Assembly (NCBI RefSeq): GCF_019740355.2
Contig: NZ_CP091819.1
Location: 1,612,001 to 1,676,000, forward strand
Direction of reading: 5' to 3'
Length of the DNA stretch: 64,000 nt
DNA from: Paracrocinitomix mangrovi
Lineage (GTDB): Bacteria; Bacteroidota; Bacteroidia; Flavobacteriales_D; Crocinitomicaceae
The notes under the pieces were generated by a model. That model was not told the DNA's origin. It did no database searches and saw nothing but the letters and a program-made list of their open reading frames with translations. Below are positions 53,914 through 63,777 of this stretch, piece by piece. The position numbers were made by a program, and so were the translations under genes. The stretch's first letter is position 1. The number at the start of each line of letters is the position of its first letter.

Positions 53914-55014
53914 TTACTTTACTAGCTTTTCAATTTCATTTAATATTCTATCTGTAGCATCTGCAATTCCCATTTTCAGGATATTTTGCGACAGTACTTT
54001 ACCCTTATCTTCAGACTTCATTATTTGGATAGCTTCATCCACCAACTTTTCTCTGGCCTCAACATCTTTTACTAAAACAGCCGCATCCTCTTTTACTAAA
54101 GCCATTGCGTTTTTAGTTTGATGATCTTCTGCCACATTAGGAGAAGGAACAAGAATGACCGGCTTCCCAATCAAACAAACTTCTGAAACTGAAATAGCAC
54201 CGGCTCTTGAAATAATTAAATCAGCAGCTGCATATGCATGATCCATATCAAATATGAAATCTGAGAAATATATGTTTTCACTTTTCAATTCATCCACAAA
54301 TGGTTGTAATTGATTCTTATAAAACGAACCACATTGCCAGATCAATTGAAAATCATTGTCCAGTATTTTTTGAATATCCTTTTGTATACTTTCATTCAAT
54401 GTTCTTGCACCCAAACTTCCACCAATCACCAAGATTGTTTTCTTATTAGGATTTAAGTTGTATCCTTTGAAAGCCGATTCACGCTTGCCTTCAATTTGAA
54501 CAACTTCTGCCCTTACCGGGTTTCCTGTTTTTACAATCTTTTCTTTTGGAAAAAATCTATCTAAATGATCATAGGCAACACAAATAGTTTGCACCCTTTT
54601 ACCCAAAATCTTATTCGTCACACCAGGATATCCATTTTGCTCTTGAATAAGGGTAGGTATTTTCATTTTAGATGCCACACGCAAAGTTGCCGCACTGGCA
54701 TATCCTCCAACTCCAATTGCAATATCAGGCTTAAAGTTTTTAATAATCTTTTTTGCCCTGCGCAAGCTTTGGATCAACTTAAATGGAACAGCCAAATTTT
54801 TTAAGGACAGTTTTCTTTGAATACCTCTAATAGGTAAACCAACAATCTTATAACCTGCCTTTGGCACTTTTTCCATTTCCATTTTGCCTTCTGCGCCCAC
54901 AAACAAAATTTCACAATCAGGATATTTTTCCTTGATTTTGTTTGCAATAGCGATAGCCGGAAAGATATGCCCTCCGGTTCCACCTCCTGATATAATTACT
55001 TTACGCAATGGCAT
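53914..55014 (-). CDS. murG: UDP-GlcNAc:lipid I N-acetylglucosaminyltransferase MurG
   Basis: A 366-residue GT28 enzyme that converts lipid I to lipid II on the inner face of the membrane. ISGGGTGGHIFPAIAIA at about 8-24 and the second glycine loop VIGGSLGARTLNE near 195, with the donor-binding IISRAGAISVSEVCLIGKP near 254-272, are the family's hallmarks. It starts 14 bases inside the end of ftsW, so translation is probably coupled. Confidence 0.96.
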   Translation of the reverse strand: MPLRKVIISGGGTGGHIFPAIAIANKIKEKYPDCEILFVGAEGKMEMEKVPKAGYKIVGLPIRGIQRKLSLKNLAVPFKLIQSLRRAKKIIKNFKPDIAIGVGGYASAATLRVASKMKIPTLIQEQNGYPGVTNKILGKRVQTICVAYDHLDRFFPKEKIVKTGNPVRAEVVQIEGKRESAFKGYNLNPNKKTILVIGGSLGARTLNESIQKDIQKILDNDFQLIWQCGSFYKNQLQPFVDELKSENIYFSDFIFDMDHAYAAADLIISRAGAISVSEVCLIGKPVILVPSPNVAEDHQTKNAMALVKEDAAVLVKDVEAREKLVDEAIQIMKSEDKGKVLSQNILKMGIADATDRILNEIEKLVK

Positions 55015-56197
55015 TTTGAGTTTCAGTTATAGTGTTTAATTCATTGTCAGGTTTATCTGACTTCTTTTCCTTCATTTGCTCACGACTTATGCTTAGCACA
55101 ATTCCAAAAGCAATACAAGTAAACCATGCGGATGTTCCTCCCATTGAAAGCAAGGGCATATTTTGACCGGTAACAGGCATCAACTTGGTACTTACCATCA
55201 TATTAACCATTACCTGAGACATCATCATCACCCCAATTCCAACCGCCAGATAAGTAGCGAATTCTGATTTGGCGCCAATAGACGTTTTAATAATCCGATA
55301 AAAGAGCCACATGTATAGCATGATGACCACAACGGCCATCAATAAGCCACCTTCTTCAATTAAAGCTGCAAAGTAAAAATCTGCATAAGCCTCCGGAATG
55401 TACTGTTTTAACACACCATTACCCGGACCTTTGGGAACTGCTCCATTTTTAATGGCAGCCAGGGCATTATTTACTTGCATATTTTTATTAGGATCCACTT
55501 CTCCTTCATCTGCAAAAGCATTTACAATTCTACTTCTCCAGGTATCTACCCTTGGCAAAGCCTCTGGATAAGCACTTGAGACTAACAAAAGGAGCGAAAA
55601 AATGAGTGTAACTCCACCCATTGAAAGAAAGATCCATTTAAAAGGAAACTTGGCCATGATCATCATCACAAATGCCAACAAACCAATCAACACAGCAGTG
55701 GATAAGTTTGATGGTAAAATCAAGAACATGGTTAAACCAGTTGGCAAAAGGATATACTTAAAAACCGTATTAAAATCATTGAAATCTTTTTCTCTTTTTA
55801 CGAGCTGTCTGGCTAAATAAATAACAAGTGCCAGTTTTGCAAAATCTGAGGTTTGAAAAGAAAAAGGTAAAAACGGAATTTTTAACCAACGATCTGCCCC
55901 ATTTACACTTTCTCCCATAAACATGGTAAGCACCAGTAATACAATAGAAATGTAAAAGAGGATTTTTGACAATTTTGAAAAAACGCGTACCGGGATCTTG
56001 TGCACGATATACATGATCACAAATCCCAATCCTAGCAGAATAAGATGCTTGAAAAACAGGTATGAATAACTCATCTCTTTAGTTTTAACCAGAATTGGAA
56101 TAAAACTAAATACCGAGACAACAGACAATATACCGAGCACTATTGAAAGTACCCAGATATTCTTATCACCTCCGAGATATTTAAACAAGTTTTTCAT
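55001..56197 (-). CDS. ftsW: SEDS glycosyltransferase FtsW
   Basis: A 398-residue polytopic SEDS protein with about ten membrane segments. ESVNGADRWLKI near 95, FQTSDFAKLALVIYLA near 114-129 (containing the conserved residues before the catalytic aspartate region) and the C-terminal GGTSAWFTCIAFGIVLSISRE match the FtsW/RodA family. It polymerises lipid II into septal glycan together with the FtsI-type protein from the same operon. Position between murD and murG identifies it as FtsW rather than RodA. Confidence 0.94.
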   Translation of the reverse strand: MKNLFKYLGGDKNIWVLSIVLGILSVVSVFSFIPILVKTKEMSYSYLFFKHLILLGLGFVIMYIVHKIPVRVFSKLSKILFYISIVLLVLTMFMGESVNGADRWLKIPFLPFSFQTSDFAKLALVIYLARQLVKREKDFNDFNTVFKYILLPTGLTMFLILPSNLSTAVLIGLLAFVMMIMAKFPFKWIFLSMGGVTLIFSLLLLVSSAYPEALPRVDTWRSRIVNAFADEGEVDPNKNMQVNNALAAIKNGAVPKGPGNGVLKQYIPEAYADFYFAALIEEGGLLMAVVVIMLYMWLFYRIIKTSIGAKSEFATYLAVGIGVMMMSQVMVNMMVSTKLMPVTGQNMPLLSMGGTSAWFTCIAFGIVLSISREQMKEKKSDKPDNELNTITETQNAIA

Positions 56198-56216
56198 CTT
56201 ATTTTAACCCATATAA

Positions 56217-57581
56217 TTAAAGTGCTCTTACAGCAGCTTTAAACTGAGCTCCTCTATCTTCGTAATTCTCAAATAAGTCAAATGAAGCACAAGCAGGAGA
56301 CAACAAAACTGTTTGTTTATCTTTTGCTAAACGGTACCCCATAGCAACAGCTTCTGCAGCCGAACCTGACTCAGCAATAACATCAACAGAACCAGCAAAT
56401 GCTTCTTTGATTTTTTCGTTATCAGTTCCAAGGCAAACAATTGCAGTAACTTTTTCTTGTACAAGCGGAATCAAAGTATCATAATCATTTCCTTTGTCCA
56501 CACCACCAACTATCCAAACTGTTGGTTTTTCCATGCACTCTAAAGCATACCAAGTAGAGTTTACATTTGTAGCTTTTGAATCATTAATGAATTCAATTCC
56601 ATTAACTTTTGCTACAAACTCAAGTCTGTGTTCTACATTTTTAAAGTCAGACAAACTTTCTTTGATTGACTCGTTACGGATTTGGATAATTTTTGACGTA
56701 ATCCCTGACGCCAATGAATTTTGGGTATTGTGTTTACCCTTCAGAGATAAATCGTGAATCGACATAATAAAATCTGGTTTTTCGTCTTCTTTTTCAGATG
56801 ACAGGTTAATATTGATTTGATTGTTGTTTACGTATCCAACCATCCCACTTGATTTCTCAATTGAGAATGGCGCCATTTGAGCTTTGATGTCTCTTTTGGC
56901 TATTTCCTCCATAATGATTGGGTCATCCGCGTTGTACACGAACCAATCTTCTGAAGTAAGGTTTTGAATGATGCGGAACTTTGAATTCACATAGTTCTGC
57001 ATTTCATAGTTGTATCGATCAAGGTGATCCGGAGTGATGTTTAATAAGACTGCCACATCAGCCTTAAAATCATACATTCCATCCAATTGAAAAGAGCTGA
57101 GCTCAACCACATAATAGTCAGCCTCATCTTCAATCACTTGCCTTGCCAATGATTCCCCAACATTTCCGGCCATTGCCACATTTAATCCTGCATTTTTTAG
57201 GATATGATGTGTCAACATAGTAGTTGTTGTTTTACCATTACTTCCAGTAATGCAGATCATTTTTTTTCCAGTGTAATAACCTGCAAATTCAATTTCCGAC
57301 ACAACAGGAATTCCTTTATTAATTGCATCTTGAATTAGTTGAACTTTTTCAGGAATTCCGGGACTCTTAACTATTAAATCTGCTGAAAGAATTCTATCAA
57401 CTGAATGACCACCTTCTTCAAACTCAATAGCCGCATCAGTCAATTCTTTTTTATAAGAATCTTTGATTTCTCCCTTATCTGAAACAAAAACTGACATGCC
57501 TTTTGCCACGGCAAGTAAAGCTGCTCCGACACCGCTTTCACCGGCACCTAGAATTGCGATATTTTGGTAATTGTTGTTCAT
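56217..57581 (-). CDS. murD: UDP-N-acetylmuramoylalanine-D-glutamate ligase
   Basis: A 454-residue Mur ligase that adds D-glutamate. ILGAGESGVGAALLA near 9-23, the ATP loop ITGSNGKTTTT near 115-125, NITPDHLDRY and INDSKATN in the catalytic part, and VLLSPACASFDLFENYEDRG at the C-terminus are diagnostic. Its start codon is preceded by AAGGAGG with a 4-base spacer, the only strong Shine-Dalgarno sequence noticed in the window, and by a large hairpin, so its translation may be controlled separately. Confidence 0.97.
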   Translation of the reverse strand: MNNNYQNIAILGAGESGVGAALLAVAKGMSVFVSDKGEIKDSYKKELTDAAIEFEEGGHSVDRILSADLIVKSPGIPEKVQLIQDAINKGIPVVSEIEFAGYYTGKKMICITGSNGKTTTTMLTHHILKNAGLNVAMAGNVGESLARQVIEDEADYYVVELSSFQLDGMYDFKADVAVLLNITPDHLDRYNYEMQNYVNSKFRIIQNLTSEDWFVYNADDPIIMEEIAKRDIKAQMAPFSIEKSSGMVGYVNNNQININLSSEKEDEKPDFIMSIHDLSLKGKHNTQNSLASGITSKIIQIRNESIKESLSDFKNVEHRLEFVAKVNGIEFINDSKATNVNSTWYALECMEKPTVWIVGGVDKGNDYDTLIPLVQEKVTAIVCLGTDNEKIKEAFAGSVDVIAESGSAAEAVAMGYRLAKDKQTVLLSPACASFDLFENYEDRGAQFKAAVRAL

Positions 57582-57627
57582 TTATCCTCCTTGATAAGGA
57601 CACTTCGAAAGCCTCAGTGTCCTTATC
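57582..57627 (-). promoter_or_regulatory. Intercistronic hairpin abutting a strong Shine-Dalgarno sequence before murD
   Basis: GATAAGGACACT and AGTGTCCTTATC (57593-57604 and 57616-57627) form a perfect 12-bp stem with an 11-base loop. On the minus-strand RNA it is followed without gap by AAGGAGG (57592-57586), four bases and the murD ATG. No T tract follows, so it is not a typical terminator. It may mask or expose the ribosome site, or be a processing or stability element between mraY and murD. Confidence 0.7.
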
Positions 57628-57655
57628 GTCAGGTTTTTGGTTTGTTGTTGTAGTC

Positions 57656-58894
57656 TTATCTTAATTTCAGTGTCACTATGGTCACTACCGCTAGTATCAC
57701 TCCTATTATCCAAAAGCGGGATACAATTTTTGCTTCATGCATTCCCTTCTTTTGAAAGTGATGGTGCAAAGGCGCCATCAAAAAAATTCTCTTTCCTTCT
57801 CCGTATTTCTTTTTGGTGTACTTAAACCAACCAACCTGCATCATTACTGACACATTTTCGATTAGGAAAACACCACATAAAACAGGGATCAATAATTCTT
57901 TTCTGATAATAATTGCGAAAGTGGCTATGATACCACCGATTGCTAATGAACCGGTATCACCCATGAATACTTTTGCAGGGTATGAGTTATGCCATAAAAA
58001 CCCGATACATGCACCCATAAATGCCGTAATAAAAATTACAAGCTCTGAAGAGTATGGGATATACATTACACCCAAATAATCTGCAAACTCAATGTGACCT
58101 GATACGTATGCAAAAATCGCCAAAGCAATACCGATTATTGCGGATACACCGGTAGCTAAACCATCCAATCCATCTGTCATATTGGCGCCATTAGAAACTG
58201 CCGTAACTATGATAATTACAATTGGAATAAATAATAACCATCCAAATTTTTTGTGATCATCTCCAATAATCCAGTTGTAGTTAAACTCATTTGATTTAAC
58301 AAAAGGAATAGTAGTAGTCATATCCTTTGTAACTACATACTTTGTCCCTTCCGGAACATTTTGGTGCTTATGAGAAACATCCTCACTATTAGCAACAACT
58401 TTGTCAATTGGCACATTTTCATGCACCTGAACATCAGGATGGAAATAGATGATTGCTCCAACCACACTTCCAACAAAGATTTGACCGACAATTTTAAACT
58501 TTCCGGCTAAACCTTTTTTGTTCTTTTTAAACACCTTGATGTAATCATCAATGAATCCTATCAAGCCAAACAAAACAGTTGCAATCAACATGGTGATCAC
58601 ATAGATATTATCCAGTTTAGCAAATAATAAGGTTGGAATCAAAACAGAAGCAAGAATGATTAAACCACCCATTGTAGGTGTTCCTTCTTTCTCTTTTTGA
58701 CCTTCTAAACCAAGATCTCTTACTGTTTCACCAACTTGTTGTTTTCTTAAAATATTGATAAGGCGATTACCAAATACCATGGAAATCAATAGTGAAGTAA
58801 TAATTGCCATTGCCGATCGGAATGAGATATAATCAAAAACTCCGGCTCCTGGAAAACCTAATTCATCTAGATATGTAAATAGATAGTATAACAT
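57656..58894 (-). CDS. mraY: Phospho-N-acetylmuramoyl-pentapeptide transferase MraY
   Basis: A 412-residue polytopic enzyme transferring phospho-MurNAc-pentapeptide to undecaprenyl phosphate to make lipid I. Features: EGTPTMGG near 70-77, [13 protein letters not shown] with the catalytic [14 protein letters not shown], and [12 protein letters not shown]; the HHH of [11 protein letters not shown] is present near 375. It is about 50 residues longer than the enterobacterial enzyme owing to an insert between about 160 and 210 with no membrane segment. One-base overlap with murE. Confidence 0.96.
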   Translation of the reverse strand: MLYYLFTYLDELGFPGAGVFDYISFRSAMAIITSLLISMVFGNRLINILRKQQVGETVRDLGLEGQKEKEGTPTMGGLIILASVLIPTLLFAKLDNIYVITMLIATVLFGLIGFIDDYIKVFKKNKKGLAGKFKIVGQIFVGSVVGAIIYFHPDVQVHENVPIDKVVANSEDVSHKHQNVPEGTKYVVTKDMTTTIPFVKSNEFNYNWIIGDDHKKFGWLLFIPIVIIIVTAVSNGANMTDGLDGLATGVSAIIGIALAIFAYVSGHIEFADYLGVMYIPYSSELVIFITAFMGACIGFLWHNSYPAKVFMGDTGSLAIGGIIATFAIIIRKELLIPVLCGVFLIENVSVMMQVGWFKYTKKKYGEGKRIFLMAPLHHHFQKKGMHEAKIVSRFWIIGVILAVVTIVTLKLR

Positions 58895-60357
58895 TACTTA
58901 TTAAGGGATTTAAGGGTTTCTTTAAGCGTTTCAAAGTCATCAAATGGAAATCGCTCACCATTGATTTCTTGATATTTTTCGTGACCTTTTCCGGCAATCA
59001 AAACGATATCACCAGGCATAGCCAATGAACAGGCCACTTTAATCGCTTCTTTTCTATTTGTAATCGACAAGGCTTTTGCTGTTTTCTCAACAGGAATACC
59101 TTGTTTCATTTCACCAATAATTACTTCAGGATCTTCTGATCTTGGATTGTCAGATGTCAAAATCACTTTATCAGACATATTAGCCGCAATCTCTGCCATT
59201 AAAGGACGTTTAGCCTTATCTCTATCTCCACCACAACCAACAATTGTCAATACCTGTTCATTTTTTGTTCTAACATCTTGAATAGTAGACAAGACATTTT
59301 TTAATGCATCAGGCGTATGCGCATAATCCACAATACCTATGATATTAGTTTCTGACTGCATGTATTCAAATCTTCCTTCAACAGCTTTTAGCTTGCTCAA
59401 CGAAGTCAACACTTCTACTTGATCTAAACCTAATTCACAAGCAATAGCATAAACCATTACGATATTATAAGCATTGAACCCACCTACCAACTTAGTCCAC
59501 AACTCCTGATTATTGATGTTCAACACTAAGCCGGAGAATGAATTCTCAATCACCTTTGCTTTGTAATCCGCTACATTTTTTACCGCGAAAGTCAACACCT
59601 TTGCTTTTGTATTCTGAACCATTACTAATCCATTGGCATCATCAACATTTACAATAGCCTTAGCATCACTATTCAAGTCATCAAAAAATCTCTTTTTAGC
59701 CTGGATATACTCTTTAAATGTCTTGTGATAATCTAAATGATCATGCGTGATATTGGTAAACCCGGCCATATCAAAATCAAGCCCTGCAATTCTTCTTTGA
59801 TGAATCGCATGTGACGAAACTTCCATGAAACAGAACTCGCATCCAGCATCCACCATTTCTCTCAACAGTTCATTTAAAGCAACCGGATTAGGAGTTGTAT
59901 GAGTTGAAGGAATCTCTGTTTTATTAATCTTATTTACTACGGTAGAAAGCAATCCTGCAGCATAACCCATATCCAAAACAAGATCATGCAACAATGTTGT
60001 CGTAGTTGTTTTACCATTAGTTCCGGTAATTCCAATCAGTTTAATTTCTTCAGAAGGATTGTCATAAAAGTTAGACGCCATGATCCCCAATGCATCAGCA
60101 GAATCTTTAACGACACAATAAGTAATTGTATCGATTAGATTTTCAGGAAGCTTTTCACACACTACAGCAATTGCTCCTTTTTCAACAGCAGCACCTATAT
60201 AGTCATGACCATTTACATGCGCGCCATCAACAGCCACAAACACGTTACCAGCTTCAACACTTCTTGAATCGAACTCAATTTTGTTCACTTCAATTTGTGT
60301 TGAACCATGCGTTTCTAGCAAAGCAGTTTTGTACAATATATCTTGTAGTAATTGCAT
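58894..60357 (-). CDS. murE: UDP-MurNAc-L-Ala-D-Glu:meso-diaminopimelate ligase
   Basis: A 487-residue Mur ligase adding the third amino acid. The ATP loop [12 protein letters not shown] near 109-120, HTTPNP, and DNPR at about 403-406 in SDNPRSEDP are clear; DNPR is the motif typical of the diaminopimelate-adding enzymes, so the peptidoglycan should contain meso-DAP. It sits between ftsI and mraY with one-base overlaps on both sides. The adjacent murF usual in other phyla is absent. Confidence 0.96.
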   Translation of the reverse strand: MQLLQDILYKTALLETHGSTQIEVNKIEFDSRSVEAGNVFVAVDGAHVNGHDYIGAAVEKGAIAVVCEKLPENLIDTITYCVVKDSADALGIMASNFYDNPSEEIKLIGITGTNGKTTTTTLLHDLVLDMGYAAGLLSTVVNKINKTEIPSTHTTPNPVALNELLREMVDAGCEFCFMEVSSHAIHQRRIAGLDFDMAGFTNITHDHLDYHKTFKEYIQAKKRFFDDLNSDAKAIVNVDDANGLVMVQNTKAKVLTFAVKNVADYKAKVIENSFSGLVLNINNQELWTKLVGGFNAYNIVMVYAIACELGLDQVEVLTSLSKLKAVEGRFEYMQSETNIIGIVDYAHTPDALKNVLSTIQDVRTKNEQVLTIVGCGGDRDKAKRPLMAEIAANMSDKVILTSDNPRSEDPEVIIGEMKQGIPVEKTAKALSITNRKEAIKVACSLAMPGDIVLIAGKGHEKYQEINGERFPFDDFETLKETLKSLNK

Positions 60358-62441
60358 TATTTTAGCCCTATCTCTATTTGATTTCCTTTAATTAATTCTG
60401 TTCCAGGCAAAACAGATTGCGTAACCACTCTTCCCTGCCCACGATATTTTACTCTTAAGCCTAAATTCTCCAATAGATATACCGCATCATTTAGAGGCAT
60501 ACCTTTCACATCCGGCACTTTATTTCTATTGACTTTTTTCGGTTTTAAAGTCACCTTATCAGTACCATTTCCAGACAACCATTCTGCTCCTTGAGAATTA
60601 TCAGCAAAATCTACATTGGTAAAAGCTAGCGCAGTAGCGGTTTCAACATTGCTTCCATACTTTACCTTAGGCACAGTAGCAAGCGGTTGATTTTCCTTAT
60701 TGAAATCTATATGATACTGCATTGAAGAAGAATAAACCTTGTCTGCAATTGCAGAAAACACAGTTCCCGAAACCTGCGCACCATAAATCTGTTTGGTAGG
60801 TCCAGCAATAGAAACAATACATGAATACTTAGGCTCATCTGCCGGAAAATAACCGACAAAAGACGCCTGATAATCTTCACCATATCCAAGGTTTGTATTA
60901 ACCAAACGAGCCGTTCCTGTTTTACCGGCAATGTCAAAATTTGAAGATTGCAACATTTTACCAGTTCCATTTTTAACCACACCTTTTAAGCACAACTTCA
61001 ACTTTTCAAGCGTATTGTCAGAGCAAATTTTCTCTTTCAACACCACCTTATCGTACTCCAACACTGTACGATTACCCATTCTTACCTCTTTCACAAACTG
61101 AGGTTTAATCAACTCACCATCATTTGCTACTGCATTATAGAAAGCCAGAATCTGCAACGGCGTTAACTCCACCTCATAGCCAATTGCCATTTGAGCTAAC
61201 GTAATCCCTGACCATCCATCTTCTCCTTTATTTTTAATTACAGGAAATGGCTCACCAGCTATATCCAAACCAAGGGTATCTGCTAAACCAAATGACTTTA
61301 AACGGTCAACAAACTTTTGAGCATCACTGTAATAGGCATCATAAACTATTTTTGAAAAAACATTTGAAGAAACTTCAAAAGCTTCACGTACAGTTATTTT
61401 TCCGTAACCACCTTCATGCGAATCTTTAATGGTATGATCGTAAAAATGATACTCTCCATAAGCACCAACCACATCATCAATTGTCACTTTCCCATCCTCT
61501 AACAAAGCCATTAATGAAGCTAACTTAAAGGTAGACCCAGGATCTGTTTTTGTTCCTACCGCATGATTGTACAACTCATAATAACCGCCATCATCTCCCT
61601 TAGTAAGATTAGCAATTGCCTTAATGTAACCGGTTTCAACCTCCATTAAAACCACTGAACCATAGGCAGCATCCTGATTTACCAATTGGTTTCTCAGCTC
61701 ATTCTCTGCTACTTCTTGAATATTAACATCAATAGAAGTAACTATGTCTGCGCCCGGAACAGGATCTTTTAAATTATCAGCACTTATTGGCTTCCAACTA
61801 CCGTTTACCCATTGCTTGGTTCTTAAACCATATTCCCCGGCTAAATATTTGTCAAAAGCTCCTTCTAACCCAACGGGACGAGCACCCTCTCTTGTATATC
61901 CCAAGGTTCTTTTAGCTAAAGCACCATTAGGCAATTGTCTCACAAACTCATCCTCTACAATAAATCCACCTTTATATTGAGATTCTCTAAGAATTGGAAA
62001 AGTTCTCAACTGTTGTAATGTTGTGTATTTCACCTTATGTTGAATCAAAAGATATCTACTTGAATCAACCCTTCCTTTTCTCAGGTATGACTGCCACTGC
62101 TGCTCAGTTCTTTCTTTAAAAAGATTAGACAAATTATATGCAAGCGAATCCACCTCTTCAAACAAATTATCCGACATTACAGTCATATCAATATGCAGAT
62201 CATACAAGGGTACAGAAGTAACCAGATCACTACCATCATCTGCCAAAATTCGACCACGTTGAGCGGGAATCGAATCCACAATCACATCTAGAGACTCAGT
62301 AGAATCTGCAGACAAAGGAGCATCTTCCACAACATCCCCATATTGTATATTTACCACACGCACCAAAACAATCAACATCACGATTGCAACCAGCACATAT
62401 AACACATACGACTTAATTAATATTTGCTTGTCTTTACTCAC
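60357..62441 (-). CDS. ftsI: Septal penicillin-binding protein (FtsI/PBP3-type transpeptidase with PASTA)
   Basis: A 694-residue class B PBP that cross-links septal peptidoglycan in the periplasm. One N-terminal membrane helix (about 10-30) and the dimerisation domain (QRGRILADDG near 61) come first. The transpeptidase domain has catalytic S303 in GSTFK, SSN at 358-360 and KTG at 507-509. A C-terminal PASTA domain (about 628-694; VPDVKGMPLNDAVYLLENLGL) follows, more usual in Gram-positive PBPs but common in Bacteroidota FtsI. It starts 4 bases inside the ftsL-like gene. Confidence 0.96.
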   Translation of the reverse strand: MSKDKQILIKSYVLYVLVAIVMLIVLVRVVNIQYGDVVEDAPLSADSTESLDVIVDSIPAQRGRILADDGSDLVTSVPLYDLHIDMTVMSDNLFEEVDSLAYNLSNLFKERTEQQWQSYLRKGRVDSSRYLLIQHKVKYTTLQQLRTFPILRESQYKGGFIVEDEFVRQLPNGALAKRTLGYTREGARPVGLEGAFDKYLAGEYGLRTKQWVNGSWKPISADNLKDPVPGADIVTSIDVNIQEVAENELRNQLVNQDAAYGSVVLMEVETGYIKAIANLTKGDDGGYYELYNHAVGTKTDPGSTFKLASLMALLEDGKVTIDDVVGAYGEYHFYDHTIKDSHEGGYGKITVREAFEVSSNVFSKIVYDAYYSDAQKFVDRLKSFGLADTLGLDIAGEPFPVIKNKGEDGWSGITLAQMAIGYEVELTPLQILAFYNAVANDGELIKPQFVKEVRMGNRTVLEYDKVVLKEKICSDNTLEKLKLCLKGVVKNGTGKMLQSSNFDIAGKTGTARLVNTNLGYGEDYQASFVGYFPADEPKYSCIVSIAGPTKQIYGAQVSGTVFSAIADKVYSSSMQYHIDFNKENQPLATVPKVKYGSNVETATALAFTNVDFADNSQGAEWLSGNGTDKVTLKPKKVNRNKVPDVKGMPLNDAVYLLENLGLRVKYRGQGRVVTQSVLPGTELIKGNQIEIGLK

Positions 62442-62866
62442 TCTTCAAACAAGTACTTTTTTACTCTAATTTTCTTTGGAGATGTTCTACTCTCACTCAG
62501 CCCACTACTCTCCAACTTCACCTTTATTTGCCTTCTTCCCTTTTTTGAGATATACTCACTACTAAGGGTGTAATACTCAGAATTCAACTCTCCTAATTCT
62601 TCTTGCAACCTCACCTCTTTTTTAGTCATAGTCTCTCCGTAATAACCCCAGCCAATCAACAACACCATCAACAAAGCCACATAAAAAGTGAAAGGCAAAT
62701 TCTTGATAAACCAATCCTTTGTCAAAAACTCACCACTCATGATTTGAGCAATCACTCTTCCTCTCGGCGTTCCGGATTTTTTCTTTTTTCCGGCTACCTT
62801 TTTAGAAGAATCATTTACTTTTAACTCATCTACAGTATCTTGATCTATGTATTGATTTGAACTCAT
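62438..62866 (-). CDS. ftsL: FtsL-like cell division protein
   Basis: A 142-residue bitopic protein: a basic cytoplasmic N-terminus (KKVAGKKKKSGTPRGR), a transmembrane helix at about 66-84 (FTFYVALLMVLLIGWGYYG), and a short extracytoplasmic coiled coil (VRLQEELGELNSEYYTLSSEYISKKG). Sequence conservation is weak, as for all FtsL proteins, so the call rests on topology and on its place between rsmH and ftsI with 4-base overlaps on both sides. It would bind FtsQ and FtsI in the divisome. The cytoplasmic part is longer than in classical FtsL. Confidence 0.85.
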   Translation of the reverse strand: MSSNQYIDQDTVDELKVNDSSKKVAGKKKKSGTPRGRVIAQIMSGEFLTKDWFIKNLPFTFYVALLMVLLIGWGYYGETMTKKEVRLQEELGELNSEYYTLSSEYISKKGRRQIKVKLESSGLSESRTSPKKIRVKKYLFEE

Positions 62867-63777
62867 GTTCTAACAGCTACTCTTAATTTTGCACTTCTAG
62901 ATCTTGGGTTTCTCTCTATCTCTTCTGCCGTCGGAATAATTGGCTTTTTTGTAATTGCTTTCAAAGGAACGTTTGCCACACCAAACACATCAGTTTCCAC
63001 TTTTCCTTCAAAATTTCCGGCACGAATAAAATTTTTGACTAATCGATCTTCGATAGAGTGATAAGAAATCACCACCAGCTTACCTCCAGGTTTCAACACC
63101 TTCACAGACTGCTCTAACATCTCCATCAAAGCCCCCATCTCATCATTCACCTCTATTCTGATTGCTTGAAAAACCTGTGCTAAAAACTGATTCTTCTTTT
63201 TTGGAGGAACCAAATTTTCTAGCATTTTCACCAATTCACCGGTAGTTTCAACTTTATTTTTCTTTCTTTCTGAAACAATAGTTGTAACAACCCTCTTCAC
63301 ATTTTTCAGATCAGCATAAGCATTAAAAATTCGATACAATTCAGCCTCAGGATAATCATTTACCACTTTAGCAGCAGTTAAACGAGACTCCTGATTCATC
63401 CTCATATCAAGCGCTCCATTTTCTCTAATTGAAAAACCTCTTTCACCTACATCAAATTGATGAGAAGAAACTCCCAGATCAGCCAAAATTCCGTCTACAC
63501 CCAATAAATCATAGAACTTGATAAAATTGTATAGGAATCGGAAATTGGCTTCCACAAAGATCAAACGGCTATCATCTACCACATTCTGAATCGCATCCTC
63601 GTCCTGATCAAAAGCAACCAAAACCCCTTCATTTCCTAAACTCTTCAATATTTCTTTGGAATGCCCTCCACCGCCGAACGTCACATCCACTACGACACTG
63701 TCACTTTTAATATCTAGCGACTCAATCGACTCATTAAACAGGACCGGAACATGATACTCACTATTCAACATCTTCAT
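62863..63777 (-). CDS. rsmH: 16S rRNA (cytosine-1402-N4)-methyltransferase
   Basis: A 304-residue SAM-dependent rRNA methyltransferase. YHVPVLFNESIESL near 8-21, the SAM loop VDVTFGGGGHSKEIL near 29-43, ADLGVSSHQFD near 98 with DMRMNQE downstream, and PGGKLVVISYHSIEDRLVK near 242 fit the family closely. It overlaps mraZ by 17 bases and ftsL by 4, giving the conserved start of the dcw operon. Confidence 0.97.
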   Translation of the reverse strand: MKMLNSEYHVPVLFNESIESLDIKSDSVVVDVTFGGGGHSKEILKSLGNEGVLVAFDQDEDAIQNVVDDSRLIFVEANFRFLYNFIKFYDLLGVDGILADLGVSSHQFDVGERGFSIRENGALDMRMNQESRLTAAKVVNDYPEAELYRIFNAYADLKNVKRVVTTIVSERKKNKVETTGELVKMLENLVPPKKKNQFLAQVFQAIRIEVNDEMGALMEMLEQSVKVLKPGGKLVVISYHSIEDRLVKNFIRAGNFEGKVETDVFGVANVPLKAITKKPIIPTAEEIERNPRSRSAKLRVAVRT

